A stretch of DNA of 56,767 nt from Endomicrobiales bacterium. Lineage in GTDB: Bacteria > Elusimicrobiota > Endomicrobiia > Endomicrobiales > JAFGGC01. Shown in pieces: positions 49,551 to 56,767 of this stretch; position 1 is the first letter of the stretch, and every line of letters starts with the position of its first letter. The translations under genes and the position numbers were made by a program. The notes beneath the pieces are model-generated. The model did not search any database. It saw nothing but the letters and a program-made list of their open reading frames with translations, and was not told the origin of the DNA. The stretch covers positions 1-56,767 of the forward strand of contig JAFGGC010000045.1 in the NCBI GenBank assembly GCA_016930715.1. Direction: 5' to 3'.

Positions 49551-51116
49551 ATGGAAAAAAATACTTTTTGGGCGGTACTTTTATCAACGCTGTTTCTCAT
49601 CGCGTGGTGGACTTTCTTCCAGCCTAAGCCCGTTCCCCGGCAGGAACCAGCCGAAACCGCTAAAACAGATGAAAAAGCATCCCGGCCTCTTTCAAAAGCC
49701 GCGGCCGTGGAATCCGGCGAACCTGACGTTGCCGTCCGCCAGCCGGAAGACAAAGAAATAGTGGTCGAGACCGCCAATTACAGGGCGGTTTTCACGACAA
49801 GAGGCGCGGCCATAAAAAAATGGCTCTACAAGGAGAATTCCGGCCAATACACGGACCTTATTTATTCTGAAAATTCAAGGGCTTTCGTGACATTTCCGGG
49901 GTCGGTTTTCAAGTTATCACGGCCCGAACCCTTGAAACTCGTTTTCACCCACAGGTCGCCCCTCGGTTTTCGAATCATAAAAACATATGATTTATCAGAA
50001 GATTTTCTCCATAGCCTGAATATCGAAGTATCAAGAATAAAGCCATCCGCCAAGCTTCCGCCCCTTCAGATAGACTGGGGACCCGGCCTCGGCACGAGCG
50101 ATAGGGAAAAAAAAGAAAACGACAATCTTATAAGAGCCGTGGCTCTTACATCGACCAAGCCCAAAAAACTTACGAAATTCAAGCCCGGCGAATACCCGGC
50201 AGCCGGATACAAATGGTTCGCAGTGGACAACAGGTATTTCCTGTCCGCCGTCATACCCGATGAAAGTGCCGGTTTCACGATTTTCAGCGTCTACAAGCCC
50301 CACAAGAAAGTTCCTCCCGGAATACTCCTTTCAAAAGACCCCCTGAAAGGCGAAACTTCCTATTCGTGCGCAATGAATTTCTACCTCGGGCCGAAAGGTC
50401 AGGCCAACCTCAAATCATACGGCTTTGACCTTGAGGAAAGTATTGATTTCGGATTTTTCGGCTCGCTTGGGAAGCTGGCGCTCGCGGTGCTTTTTTATTT
50501 CAAGAACCTCACAGGCAACTACGGCTGGGCGATAATACTGCTCACGATAATACTTCAGATAATAGTGCTGCCCCTCACCGTGAAGAGCTTCAAGGCGACC
50601 GCCGCGATGAAACAGCTCCAACCGCACATAAAAACCCTTCAGGACAAATATAAAACTGACCCGAAACGCCTTAACGTAGAGATGCTCAACCTCTACAAAA
50701 CGCACAAGGTCAATCCCCTCGGCGGCTGCCTGCCGATGCTCCTGCAGCTTCCGATCTTCTGGGCGCTTTTCACCACTCTGCGGAACTCCTTCGAGCTGCG
50801 CGGCGCTCACTGGATACTCTGGGTGAAGGACCTTTCTGCTCCCGACACGCTCATACGCATAGCCGGCATCCCCCTGAACGTGCTTCCCCTCGTGATGGGC
50901 ATTGGCATGTTCGTCCAGCAAAAGATGATGTCCGCCACCACCGACCCCGCCCAGGCGAAGATGATGTACCTAATGCCCGTGCTTTTTACCTTCATGTTCT
51001 GGAACTTCCCGTCGGGGCTTGTGATGTACTGGCTTACCAACAGCCTGCTCACGATGATAGAGCAGTACGTAATACTCAAGCGCCAGGAAACAGGTGTCCC
51101 CGCTGTAAAGGCTTGA
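49551..51116 (+). CDS. yidC: Membrane protein insertase YidC
   Basis: 521 residues. Signal-anchor helix (about 5-22), a periplasmic beta-sandwich P1 domain (about 60-300), then the five-helix insertase core (about 310-510). Core marks are NYGWAIILLTIILQIIVLPLT, QPHIKTLQDKYKTDPKRLNVEML and GGCLPMLLQLPIFWALFTTL. The large P1 domain marks it as the Gram-negative-type YidC and not a Firmicutes SpoIIIJ lipoprotein, which supports a diderm envelope. Followed by jag after a 164-base AT-rich gap. Confidence 0.96.
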   Translation: MEKNTFWAVLLSTLFLIAWWTFFQPKPVPRQEPAETAKTDEKASRPLSKAAAVESGEPDVAVRQPEDKEIVVETANYRAVFTTRGAAIKKWLYKENSGQYTDLIYSENSRAFVTFPGSVFKLSRPEPLKLVFTHRSPLGFRIIKTYDLSEDFLHSLNIEVSRIKPSAKLPPLQIDWGPGLGTSDREKKENDNLIRAVALTSTKPKKLTKFKPGEYPAAGYKWFAVDNRYFLSAVIPDESAGFTIFSVYKPHKKVPPGILLSKDPLKGETSYSCAMNFYLGPKGQANLKSYGFDLEESIDFGFFGSLGKLALAVLFYFKNLTGNYGWAIILLTIILQIIVLPLTVKSFKATAAMKQLQPHIKTLQDKYKTDPKRLNVEMLNLYKTHKVNPLGGCLPMLLQLPIFWALFTTLRNSFELRGAHWILWVKDLSAPDTLIRIAGIPLNVLPLVMGIGMFVQQKMMSATTDPAQAKMMYLMPVLFTFMFWNFPSGLVMYWLTNSLLTMIEQYVILKRQETGVPAVKA

Positions 51117-51171
51117 TTTTTTCTGATAGCATTTTGCTGGTTCTTTTTTTGTGGTTCAAATAATATTAATT

Positions 51172-51263
51172 TCGAATATCGAGTTTCGAAAAAGTCCCAA
51201 AAACCATTCAATTGCAATTTTCTTGTCTTTTTTAGAAATTCGAAATTGTTTTTTCGAAATTAC
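51172..51263. repeat. TTCGAA-rich imperfect inverted repeat before jag
   Basis: The AT-rich yidC-jag gap holds AATTTCGAAT near 51172 and its inverse ATTCGAAATT near 51239, with further TTCGAA words between and after. It can fold in the leader of jag. No DnaA-box sequence is visible. Confidence 0.45.
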
Positions 51264-51280
51264 ACTATGGAGGTAAAATT

Positions 51281-51934
51281 ATGGCTGACCTTGAAATCGA
51301 AGGAAAAACGGTTGAAGAGGCCATAGACAAGGGCCTTGCAAAGCTTAAATGCACGCGAGACGACGTGAAAATAAAGATACTTGACGAGGGAACTTCCGGC
51401 CTTTTCGGCCTGATGGGCTCAAAGCCGGCGAGAGTGCTTCTTTCTTCGGGCAACGGCTCGTCCGCCAATGTCGACCTTGACGGGGCCGCTACAAAAGCGA
51501 AAAAAACCGTGTCCGAAATCCTGAAATTAATGAAGATCGGGTTCTCGGACATAATTTCGTCAAAAAGCGGCGAAGGCGTTTCGGTTGAAATGAAGACCTC
51601 CGACGGCAGCCTCATCATCGGCAAGGGCGGCCAGACCCTTGACGCGCTCGAGCACGTCGTTAACCTGATAGTGAACAGGGACGAGGCCACAAGGACGAAG
51701 ATAGACCTCGACACCGAAGGATACCGCAGGCGCCGGCTCGAGACCATAGAGAATCTCGTCAAGAAAGGCGTCGCGCAGGCGAAACGCACCGGCAAGCCCT
51801 TTCGTTTCGACCCGATGCCCGCGAGGGAGCGGAGGATAATACACGTGCTCCTGAAAGAAGACGCAAGCGTCGAAACCTTCTCCGAAGGCGAGGGTGGTTT
51901 CCGCAAGGTCGTCGTCAAACCTAAAAACAGCTAA
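51281..51934 (+). CDS. jag: RNA-binding protein Jag (KhpB)
   Basis: 217 residues. N-terminal Jag domain (about 1-50, TVEEAIDKGLAKLKCTRDDV and SGLFGLMGSKPARV), KH domain (about 80-150, GKGGQTLDALEHVVN) and R3H domain (about 155-217, ARERRIIHVLLKEDASVET). It forms an RNA chaperone with KhpA in Firmicutes. The start has a strong GGAGGT seven bases upstream. Standard position after yidC. Confidence 0.93.
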   Translation: MADLEIEGKTVEEAIDKGLAKLKCTRDDVKIKILDEGTSGLFGLMGSKPARVLLSSGNGSSANVDLDGAATKAKKTVSEILKLMKIGFSDIISSKSGEGVSVEMKTSDGSLIIGKGGQTLDALEHVVNLIVNRDEATRTKIDLDTEGYRRRRLETIENLVKKGVAQAKRTGKPFRFDPMPARERRIIHVLLKEDASVETFSEGEGGFRKVVVKPKNS

Positions 51935-51940
51935 GCGGCC

Positions 51941-53341
51941 ATGCCGTTCAGGGAAGAGGACACCATCGCCGCCATATCAACACCGCTCGGAAAAGGCGGC
52001 TTGGGCGTAATAAGGCTCAGCGGCCCCGCGTCATTGTCCATCTGCAGAAAATTCTTCAGCCCCGCCTCCAAAAAAAGCGCCCTTTCCGGTAAAACCCACG
52101 TCATATGCCACGGCTTCATCAAGGACTCCGGCAAGACCGTCGACGAAGTGCTTGTTTCGCCGATGCTCTCGCCCGGTTCCTACACCGGCGAGGACGTGGT
52201 CGAGATTTCCGCCCACGGCGGTCCCGTGATTCTGAAAAAAATACTTGATTTGTGCCTCAAGAACGGCGCAAGGGCCGCGGGGCCGGGAGAATTCACCTAC
52301 AGGGCTTTTCTCAACGGCAAGCTCGACCTTGTCAAGGCCGAGGCCGTATGTGACCTCATCGCCAGCGCCACCGAGCTCGCCGCGGAGAACGCCTTCCTTC
52401 AGTTGAGCGGCTCCCTGTCCGGAAAGCTCGCCCAATTCAAAAAGTCCCTTCTTGACATTGCCTCTTCTCTTGAGGTGTCTCTTGATTACGGAGATGAGGA
52501 CATAAAGTTCGTTACCAACAGGGAGCTCCAAAAATCGCTCAGGGATATTTCTTCTGACATCGAAGGTTTATTGTCAACTTTCGAAAAATCAAAATACCTC
52601 AAACAGGGCGTCAGGATAGCCATCACGGGCAAGCCGAACTCCGGCAAATCTTCGCTCCTGAACGCCTTGCTCGAGAGGGAGCGCTCCATCGTCACTGATA
52701 TCCCCGGCACCACCCGCGACACCATAGAAGAATGCGTCGATCTCAAAGGCCTGCCCGCGGTACTCATCGACACCGCCGGCGTCAGGGGCGGCCCGCTCGG
52801 CCGCGTCGAAAGGATCGGCCGGGAACGCGCCTTAAAATCCATAACATCGTCCGATATCGTCCTCTGGTTGATTGACTCTTCAAGAAAGCTCGACAAGAAT
52901 GACGCCGCGATAGCCGCGACATTGAAGCCGCTCGCCGGGAAGAAAAGCATCTTCCTTTTATTTAATAAATCCGACCTCCCCGCCGTTACGGGCCCAAAAG
53001 ACATCCCGCGGATGTTTCCTTTCAAAACGCTTTCTTTTAAAATATCCGCTCTTAAACGCGAAGGGCTTAATGAGCTTGAAGACGCCGTAGCCGGCTCCTT
53101 ATGCCTTCCCGGGCCCGTTTCTAACGCGCTTTTCATAACAAACTCAAGGCATTTCGAAACGCTCAGAAAAATTAAGAACTGCCTTCTTGAGGCCGTCAAC
53201 GAAAGCGAGAGAAAAAGCCCCGAGGAGATCACCGCCTTCCACGTACGCGAAGCCCTTGGATACCTCGGTGAGCTGACCGGGGAGACCGCGGCGGAAGACG
53301 TTCTGAAAAACATATTTTCAAGGTTCTGCGTGGGTAAATAG
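51941..53341 (+). CDS. mnmE: tRNA modification GTPase MnmE
   Basis: 466 residues. With MnmG it installs cmnm5U at the wobble position of tRNAs. N-terminal tetrahydrofolate-binding domain (TIAAISTPLGKGGLGVIRLSG), central helical domain, inserted G domain with GKPNSGKSS near 228, DTAGVRGG near 275 and NKSD, and the essential C-terminal CVGK. Its usual partner mnmG is not adjacent; instead rsmA follows 93 bases on. Confidence 0.96.
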   Translation: MPFREEDTIAAISTPLGKGGLGVIRLSGPASLSICRKFFSPASKKSALSGKTHVICHGFIKDSGKTVDEVLVSPMLSPGSYTGEDVVEISAHGGPVILKKILDLCLKNGARAAGPGEFTYRAFLNGKLDLVKAEAVCDLIASATELAAENAFLQLSGSLSGKLAQFKKSLLDIASSLEVSLDYGDEDIKFVTNRELQKSLRDISSDIEGLLSTFEKSKYLKQGVRIAITGKPNSGKSSLLNALLERERSIVTDIPGTTRDTIEECVDLKGLPAVLIDTAGVRGGPLGRVERIGRERALKSITSSDIVLWLIDSSRKLDKNDAAIAATLKPLAGKKSIFLLFNKSDLPAVTGPKDIPRMFPFKTLSFKISALKREGLNELEDAVAGSLCLPGPVSNALFITNSRHFETLRKIKNCLLEAVNESERKSPEEITAFHVREALGYLGELTGETAAEDVLKNIFSRFCVGK

Positions 53342-53434
53342 CCCGTCTCTTGGGCGTGTTATGCTCATCGCGCGTGTTTTTTTCTGGCTTTATTCTCACT
53401 GGTTTCAAATTCAGTTTCAGAGGTTAATACAGCA

Positions 53435-54208
53435 ATGCGCCAAAAACTGGGTCAAAATTTCCTCACCGACATTAATGTCGCCCAAAGGATCGCCGACTGC
53501 GTAAACGCGTCCCTTTCCGATACCGTAGTCGAGATAGGCCCCGGCAGGGGCATATTGACGCAACGCCTGCTTGAAAAAGCGGGAAGCGTTATCGCCGTAG
53601 AAATAGACAAAAAGCTTTCTGAAAGGCTTAAAACCTTACCGGCCCGCTCCAAAATACTGGAGCTCGTGAATAAGGATTTCCTTGATCTGGACCTGAAAAC
53701 CTTCGGCAACGTGATTTACGCCTCCAATCTGCCTTATTGCGCCGCAACACCGATAATTGAAAAAATACTGCCGACGCGCAACTGGGACAGGGCGGTGTTC
53801 ATGCTGCAGAAAGAGGTGGCCCAACGCATCTGCGCCTCGCCGGACTCGAAAGAGTACGGCTACTTCACCATTTACTGCGGGTATTTTGCTTCCGCCGAAA
53901 CCCTTTTCGACGTCGGGCCTTCCGCTTTCAGGCCCGCGCCGAAAGTAAGCTCGTCGGTCGTCAGGTTCGCCAACAAGAAAGTCCCCGGGCCCGATCCCGC
54001 CTTCTTTCCGTTCATAAAGGCCTGTTTCTCGCAAAGGAGAAAAAACATGCTCAACGCCGTTTCAAGGGCAAGCCTTCTTTCAAAACCAGATATCGCGAAC
54101 GTTCTGAAAAGCATTGGCATCGACACGGACTTGAGGCCGGAAAACATCAGTTTCGAGCAATACCGGGATATTTTTGATAAAATATACGGCCATCTGCACG
54201 CCAAATAG
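53435..54208 (+). CDS. rsmA: 16S rRNA dimethyladenosine transferase RsmA/KsgA
   Basis: 257 residues. Dimethylates A1518 and A1519 of 16S rRNA. QKLGQNFLTD at the N-terminus, SAM site VEIGPGRGILTQRLL near 33, catalytic NLPYCAATPI near 98 and FRPAPKVSSSVVRF near 165. Length is normal. Followed nine bases later by the CDF gene. Confidence 0.95.
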   Translation: MRQKLGQNFLTDINVAQRIADCVNASLSDTVVEIGPGRGILTQRLLEKAGSVIAVEIDKKLSERLKTLPARSKILELVNKDFLDLDLKTFGNVIYASNLPYCAATPIIEKILPTRNWDRAVFMLQKEVAQRICASPDSKEYGYFTIYCGYFASAETLFDVGPSAFRPAPKVSSSVVRFANKKVPGPDPAFFPFIKACFSQRRKNMLNAVSRASLLSKPDIANVLKSIGIDTDLRPENISFEQYRDIFDKIYGHLHAK

Positions 54209-54217
54209 GTTTTTTTA

Positions 54218-55114
54218 ATGCGAAAAGAACAAAAACTTCTCTTAATTCTCGGTTTCAACGTCTTCCTGATGTGCGTGGAGGTCGCCGGGGGGATAATCAG
54301 CGGAAGTCTCGCGCTCCTGTCCGACGCCGGCCACATGTTCGCCGATTCTGTGGCGCTCATGCTGAGCTACGTTGCCGTCATAATGGCGAAAAGGCCTTCC
54401 ACTTCCCGCAAGACCTTCGGCTGGCACAGGACGGAAATCATAGTCGCTCTCGTAAACGGCATCGCGCTTCTTTTAATCGCGGGCTACATTTTTTATGAAG
54501 CCGTTATGAGGTTTTTTCATCCGCAGGAGATAAAGACCGGCGTTCTCCTTGTTGTCGCCGTCATAGGCCTTCTGGGCAACGTTCTGGGGATGCTCCTTCT
54601 CAGATCCGAAAGCCACTCCAACCTCAACATCCGTAGCGCCTTTTTCCACATAATGGGCGACGCCATGTCTTCCGTCGGAGTGGTCATCGGGGGCGTGATA
54701 ATAGCTTACACGGGATGGAACATCGTTGATTCCGTCATAGGCGTCCTCATCGGAGGCATCGTCTTGAGGGGCGCCTTTAATTTGATAGTTGAATCCGGCA
54801 ACATACTACTCGAGGCGGCACCCGAAGGCATTGACATAAATGACATAAAATCGGAGGTTGAACGGATCCCCGGCGTCAAGGAATTCCACGGTATACACGT
54901 ATGGGCCATAACGTCCGGCAGCAACGCCCTGAGCGCGCACGCCGTAACCGGCAACATAACCACCCGCGAAAGCCAGCAGCTTCTCTGCAGAATTAGGGAG
55001 GTCCTTGACGCGAAATTCAACATTCGCCACGCGACCATAGAAACCGAATGCGACGCGTGCCAGAACGCCTCGTGCGAATTCTCGAATACAAACGGAGACG
55101 AACATGGTGTTTAG
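54218..55114 (+). CDS. CDF-family zinc/cobalt/cadmium exporter
   Basis: 298 residues with six membrane helices (within about 5-190) and a cytoplasmic C-terminal domain (about 205-298). Transport-site residues are visible: SDAGHMFAD in helix 2 and FHIMGDAMSS in helix 5, the HxxxD pairs of CzcD/ZitB-type transporters. The C-terminus has a DACQNAS/His segment that may bind metal. It exports divalent metal against a proton. Ends 11 bases inside the ZIP gene. Confidence 0.92.
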   Translation: MRKEQKLLLILGFNVFLMCVEVAGGIISGSLALLSDAGHMFADSVALMLSYVAVIMAKRPSTSRKTFGWHRTEIIVALVNGIALLLIAGYIFYEAVMRFFHPQEIKTGVLLVVAVIGLLGNVLGMLLLRSESHSNLNIRSAFFHIMGDAMSSVGVVIGGVIIAYTGWNIVDSVIGVLIGGIVLRGAFNLIVESGNILLEAAPEGIDINDIKSEVERIPGVKEFHGIHVWAITSGSNALSAHAVTGNITTRESQQLLCRIREVLDAKFNIRHATIETECDACQNASCEFSNTNGDEHGV

Positions 55115-55826
55115 GGACGTTCTTTGTTATTCTTTAATCGCCGGAACCGCTACGATTTTAGGTTCTTACCTGGTGCTGAAGAACGAGGCCTGGGCAAAGA
55201 AGAACTCGGTTTTCCTTATAGGCTTTGCCGCCGGCGTGATGCTGGCGCTCGCGTTCCTGCACCTTATACCCGAATCGCTTGAGATATGTGCTGACGCGGT
55301 TCTATATGTTTTTGTCGGCTTTCTGGTTTTCTACCTTTTGCAGCAGGTAGTAATGTTCCACCCGTGCCACGACGAAGCCTGCCGCGTCCACAGGCTGGGA
55401 CTTCTTTCTTCGCTCGGGTTGATATTTCACTCGCTTCTTGACGGCGTCGCGATAGCCGTGGGTTTTGAGACGGCCTGGTCCCTTGGGGTCCTGACGACCC
55501 TTGCCGTGCTCTTTCACGAAATACCTGAAGGCATAACAATAACCGGCATACTGGTACATTCCGGCGCCAAAAAGAAAAGCGTTATCCTGTATTCACTCGC
55601 TGTCGCTGCCGCTACTCCCTTGGGCGCGGTCGGTTCTTATTTTTTCATAAAGAATTTTTCGCCCTGGATACTCGGCATGCTTCTTGCCGTGACGGCCGGT
55701 TCGTTCGTCTATCTTGCCGCGGCAGACCTCCTTCCGGAAACGCACAGGGAGCATAACCGGGCCAATATCCTCTTTTTTTCCGCGGGGATCGCCCTGATAT
55801 TTCTTGTCGGGCGTTTCATGCATTGA
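55104..55826 (+). CDS. ZIP-family divalent metal transporter
   Basis: 240 residues with eight hydrophobic segments. HSLLDGVAIAVG and HEIPEGITITG in the fourth and fifth helices are the ZIP metal-binding motifs. ZIP proteins move zinc or iron into the cytoplasm. A CHDEACRVHR loop (about 90-99) is a likely metal ligand patch. Translationally coupled to the CDF gene, so uptake and export of metals are made together, an odd pairing unless one serves another compartment or direction. Confidence 0.9.
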   Translation: MVFRDVLCYSLIAGTATILGSYLVLKNEAWAKKNSVFLIGFAAGVMLALAFLHLIPESLEICADAVLYVFVGFLVFYLLQQVVMFHPCHDEACRVHRLGLLSSLGLIFHSLLDGVAIAVGFETAWSLGVLTTLAVLFHEIPEGITITGILVHSGAKKKSVILYSLAVAAATPLGAVGSYFFIKNFSPWILGMLLAVTAGSFVYLAAADLLPETHREHNRANILFFSAGIALIFLVGRFMH

Positions 55827-55869
55827 GCCGCATGCAGACAGGCCTAAAATATGGTAGAATAGCATCGTT

Positions 55870-56598
55870 ATGAGAATATTCGAGGACATTTCGACCGTTT
55901 TTAAAAGAGACCCGGCCGCAAAGTCGGTCATAGAGGTCCTTTTATGCTATCCGGGGCTCCACGCCGTGTGGGCGCACCGCTTCGCGCATTTCTTTTATAA
56001 GATAAAGCTCTACCTCGTCGCGCGGATAATCTCGCATCTTTCCCGTTTCTTCACCGGCATAGAGATACACCCTGGCGCGACCATCGGCAGGCGTTTCTTC
56101 ATAGACCACGGCATGGGCGTCGTGATAGGCGAAACCACGGAAATAGGCGATGACGTCCTTATATACAAAGGGGTCGTGCTCGGCGGCACCTCCCTTGAGA
56201 AGAAGAAAAGGCATCCGACGCTCGGCAACGGCGTTATAATCGGGACCAATTCCATAGTGCTCGGGGCGATAAACCTCGGCGACCATTCCAGGATAGGCGC
56301 CGGCTCCGTCGTCCTTCACGACGTGCCCGCAAACGCCACCGCCGTGGGCGTCCCCGCCCGCGTGGGCCTCGGGTATTCCTCCGAAGATATCGAAAAACTC
56401 GAACACGCCAGGCTCCCCGACCCCATAGCGGACGCCATCAGATTCGTTTTGACCGAACAGGACAAGCTCGAGGAGCGCATAAAGAACGTGGAGTCAAAAG
56501 AAGGACTGACCGCCCACATTGACAGGTACCTCGAAGCAAAAAAAGAGGAAATAAAGAAAGAATTCGAAGATTGGGCCGAAGAGAAGCTTAAAAAATAG
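55870..56598 (+). CDS. cysE: Serine O-acetyltransferase
   Basis: 242 residues. Converts serine and acetyl-CoA to O-acetylserine for cysteine synthesis. N-terminal helical region (about 1-65), then the left-handed beta helix of hexapeptide repeats (about 66-165) with the catalytic [17 protein letters not shown] (His near 80) and [17 protein letters not shown]. The family's typical end lies near 175, but here a charged coiled-coil tail follows (about 180-242, [12 protein letters not shown] and [19 protein letters not shown]). The tail may mediate assembly. It begins 43 bases after the ZIP gene. Confidence 0.9.
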   Translation: MRIFEDISTVFKRDPAAKSVIEVLLCYPGLHAVWAHRFAHFFYKIKLYLVARIISHLSRFFTGIEIHPGATIGRRFFIDHGMGVVIGETTEIGDDVLIYKGVVLGGTSLEKKKRHPTLGNGVIIGTNSIVLGAINLGDHSRIGAGSVVLHDVPANATAVGVPARVGLGYSSEDIEKLEHARLPDPIADAIRFVLTEQDKLEERIKNVESKEGLTAHIDRYLEAKKEEIKKEFEDWAEEKLKK

Positions 56599-56767
56599 CC
56601 TTCCTTGCAGCAATCCCCCCCGCTCCGTATAGCAACTTAGAACCTTTCCATGAATACATAATTTGGTTTTCCTTTTCGCCTTTCCAGCAGGAGCGAGGGG
56701 AAAGTTTTACGCAGGCGTTAATGGATGCGATTGGCGTTCACGAGCATCCATTCCGAGTTCCCCGAGA
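56599..56767. other. Intergenic edge with a partial repeat and hairpin
   Basis: No gene. At 56693-56720 the sequence (AGCGAGGGGAAAGTTTTACG and on) resembles the outer end of the parS inverted repeats. A nine-base stem, AATGGATGC at 56720-56728 with GCATCCATT at 56744-56752, follows. The window ends here, so the repeat may continue. Confidence 0.5.

Noticed and set aside
51117-51280. oriC in the AT-rich yidC-jag gap
   Set aside because: No DnaA-box words (TTATCCACA type) are seen there; the AT-rich repeat is more simply a leader or intergenic repeat.
1-56767. CRISPR arrays, rRNA genes, transposases and prophage genes
   Set aside because: No regularly spaced direct repeats, no conserved rRNA segments, and no IS or phage protein was seen on either strand.

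Overview
The window is bacterial chromosome from an organism with a mid-50s GC genome that favours G/C in third codon positions. It is almost entirely coding, with short gaps and many ATGA-type overlaps. Gene content fits a diderm-like free-living bacterium: a VanZ/lipoprotein fusion, LysM and NlpC/P60 wall proteins, an O-antigen-ligase-like membrane protein, secreted beta-rich proteins, two-component proteins and a natural-transformation gene set. The many two- and three-gene blocks that match conserved bacterial synteny, combined with otherwise unfamiliar hypothetical proteins, suggest an uncultivated lineage in the Elusimicrobiota/Omnitrophota-like part of the tree. That placement is a guess from gene style, not from a marker tree.

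Layout. 1-3 kb: an interrupted PP-loop ATPase gene, rmuC and a secreted protein (minus strand). 3.1-6.1 kb: a two-gene cobalamin-dependent methionine synthase locus in which the reactivation domain is a separate gene. 6.2-8.2 kb: rplU-rpmA-obg (minus), back to back with an aspartate aminotransferase through overlapping promoters. 9.5-15.6 kb: comEC, a tandem PC4-like protein, NAD kinase, a foreign-looking NYN nuclease gene and recN. 15.7-21.3 kb: a plus-strand operon of a TPR protein, aroE, a YacL-type PIN-TRAM protein, ispDF, cysS and rlmB, resembling the yacL-ispD-ispF-cysS-rlmB order of Firmicutes. 21.3-24.5 kb: smpB, a repeat-rich gap, tRNA-Leu(CAG), a response regulator, mazG and an unknown protein. 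24.5-28.6 kb: dprA-topA-xer (minus). 28.6-30.8 kb: an envelope operon LysM/TPR/SPOR-NlpC with its own promoter and terminator. 30.8-32.7 kb: comM and a response regulator. 32.8-36.6 kb: folD followed by four mostly unknown envelope genes. 36.6-43.2 kb: parA-parB, a secreted protein, an O-antigen-ligase-like protein, and a radical SAM gene bracketed by long inverted repeats that each carry a perfect parS site. 43.2-45.7 kb: AlkD-like, HAD, DUF4416 and YdjM-like genes. 45.9-48.7 kb: a large PAS histidine kinase. 48.8-53.3 kb: the origin-type cluster rpmH-rnpA-yidD-yidC-jag-mnmE. 53.4-56.6 kb: rsmA, a CDF exporter, a ZIP transporter and cysE.

How it works together. The rpmH-mnmE cluster, parAB and two parS sites within about 12 kb suggest that this is the origin-proximal region, although dnaA, mnmG and rsmG are not here. 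ComEC, DprA, ComM, RecN and RmuC together suggest competence for DNA uptake and recombination, although the ComEC metallo-lactamase domain has lost a conserved metal ligand. FolD and the split MetH sit in the same one-carbon pathway.

The observations most worth following are: the parS-bearing inverted repeats around the radical SAM gene and their degenerate copies elsewhere; an AT-rich mosaic patch inside metH; the NYN gene behind a consensus promoter and an attenuator-like hairpin; duplicated tRNA-Leu 3' ends beside a small palindromic element; and the tandem PC4 protein next to comEC.
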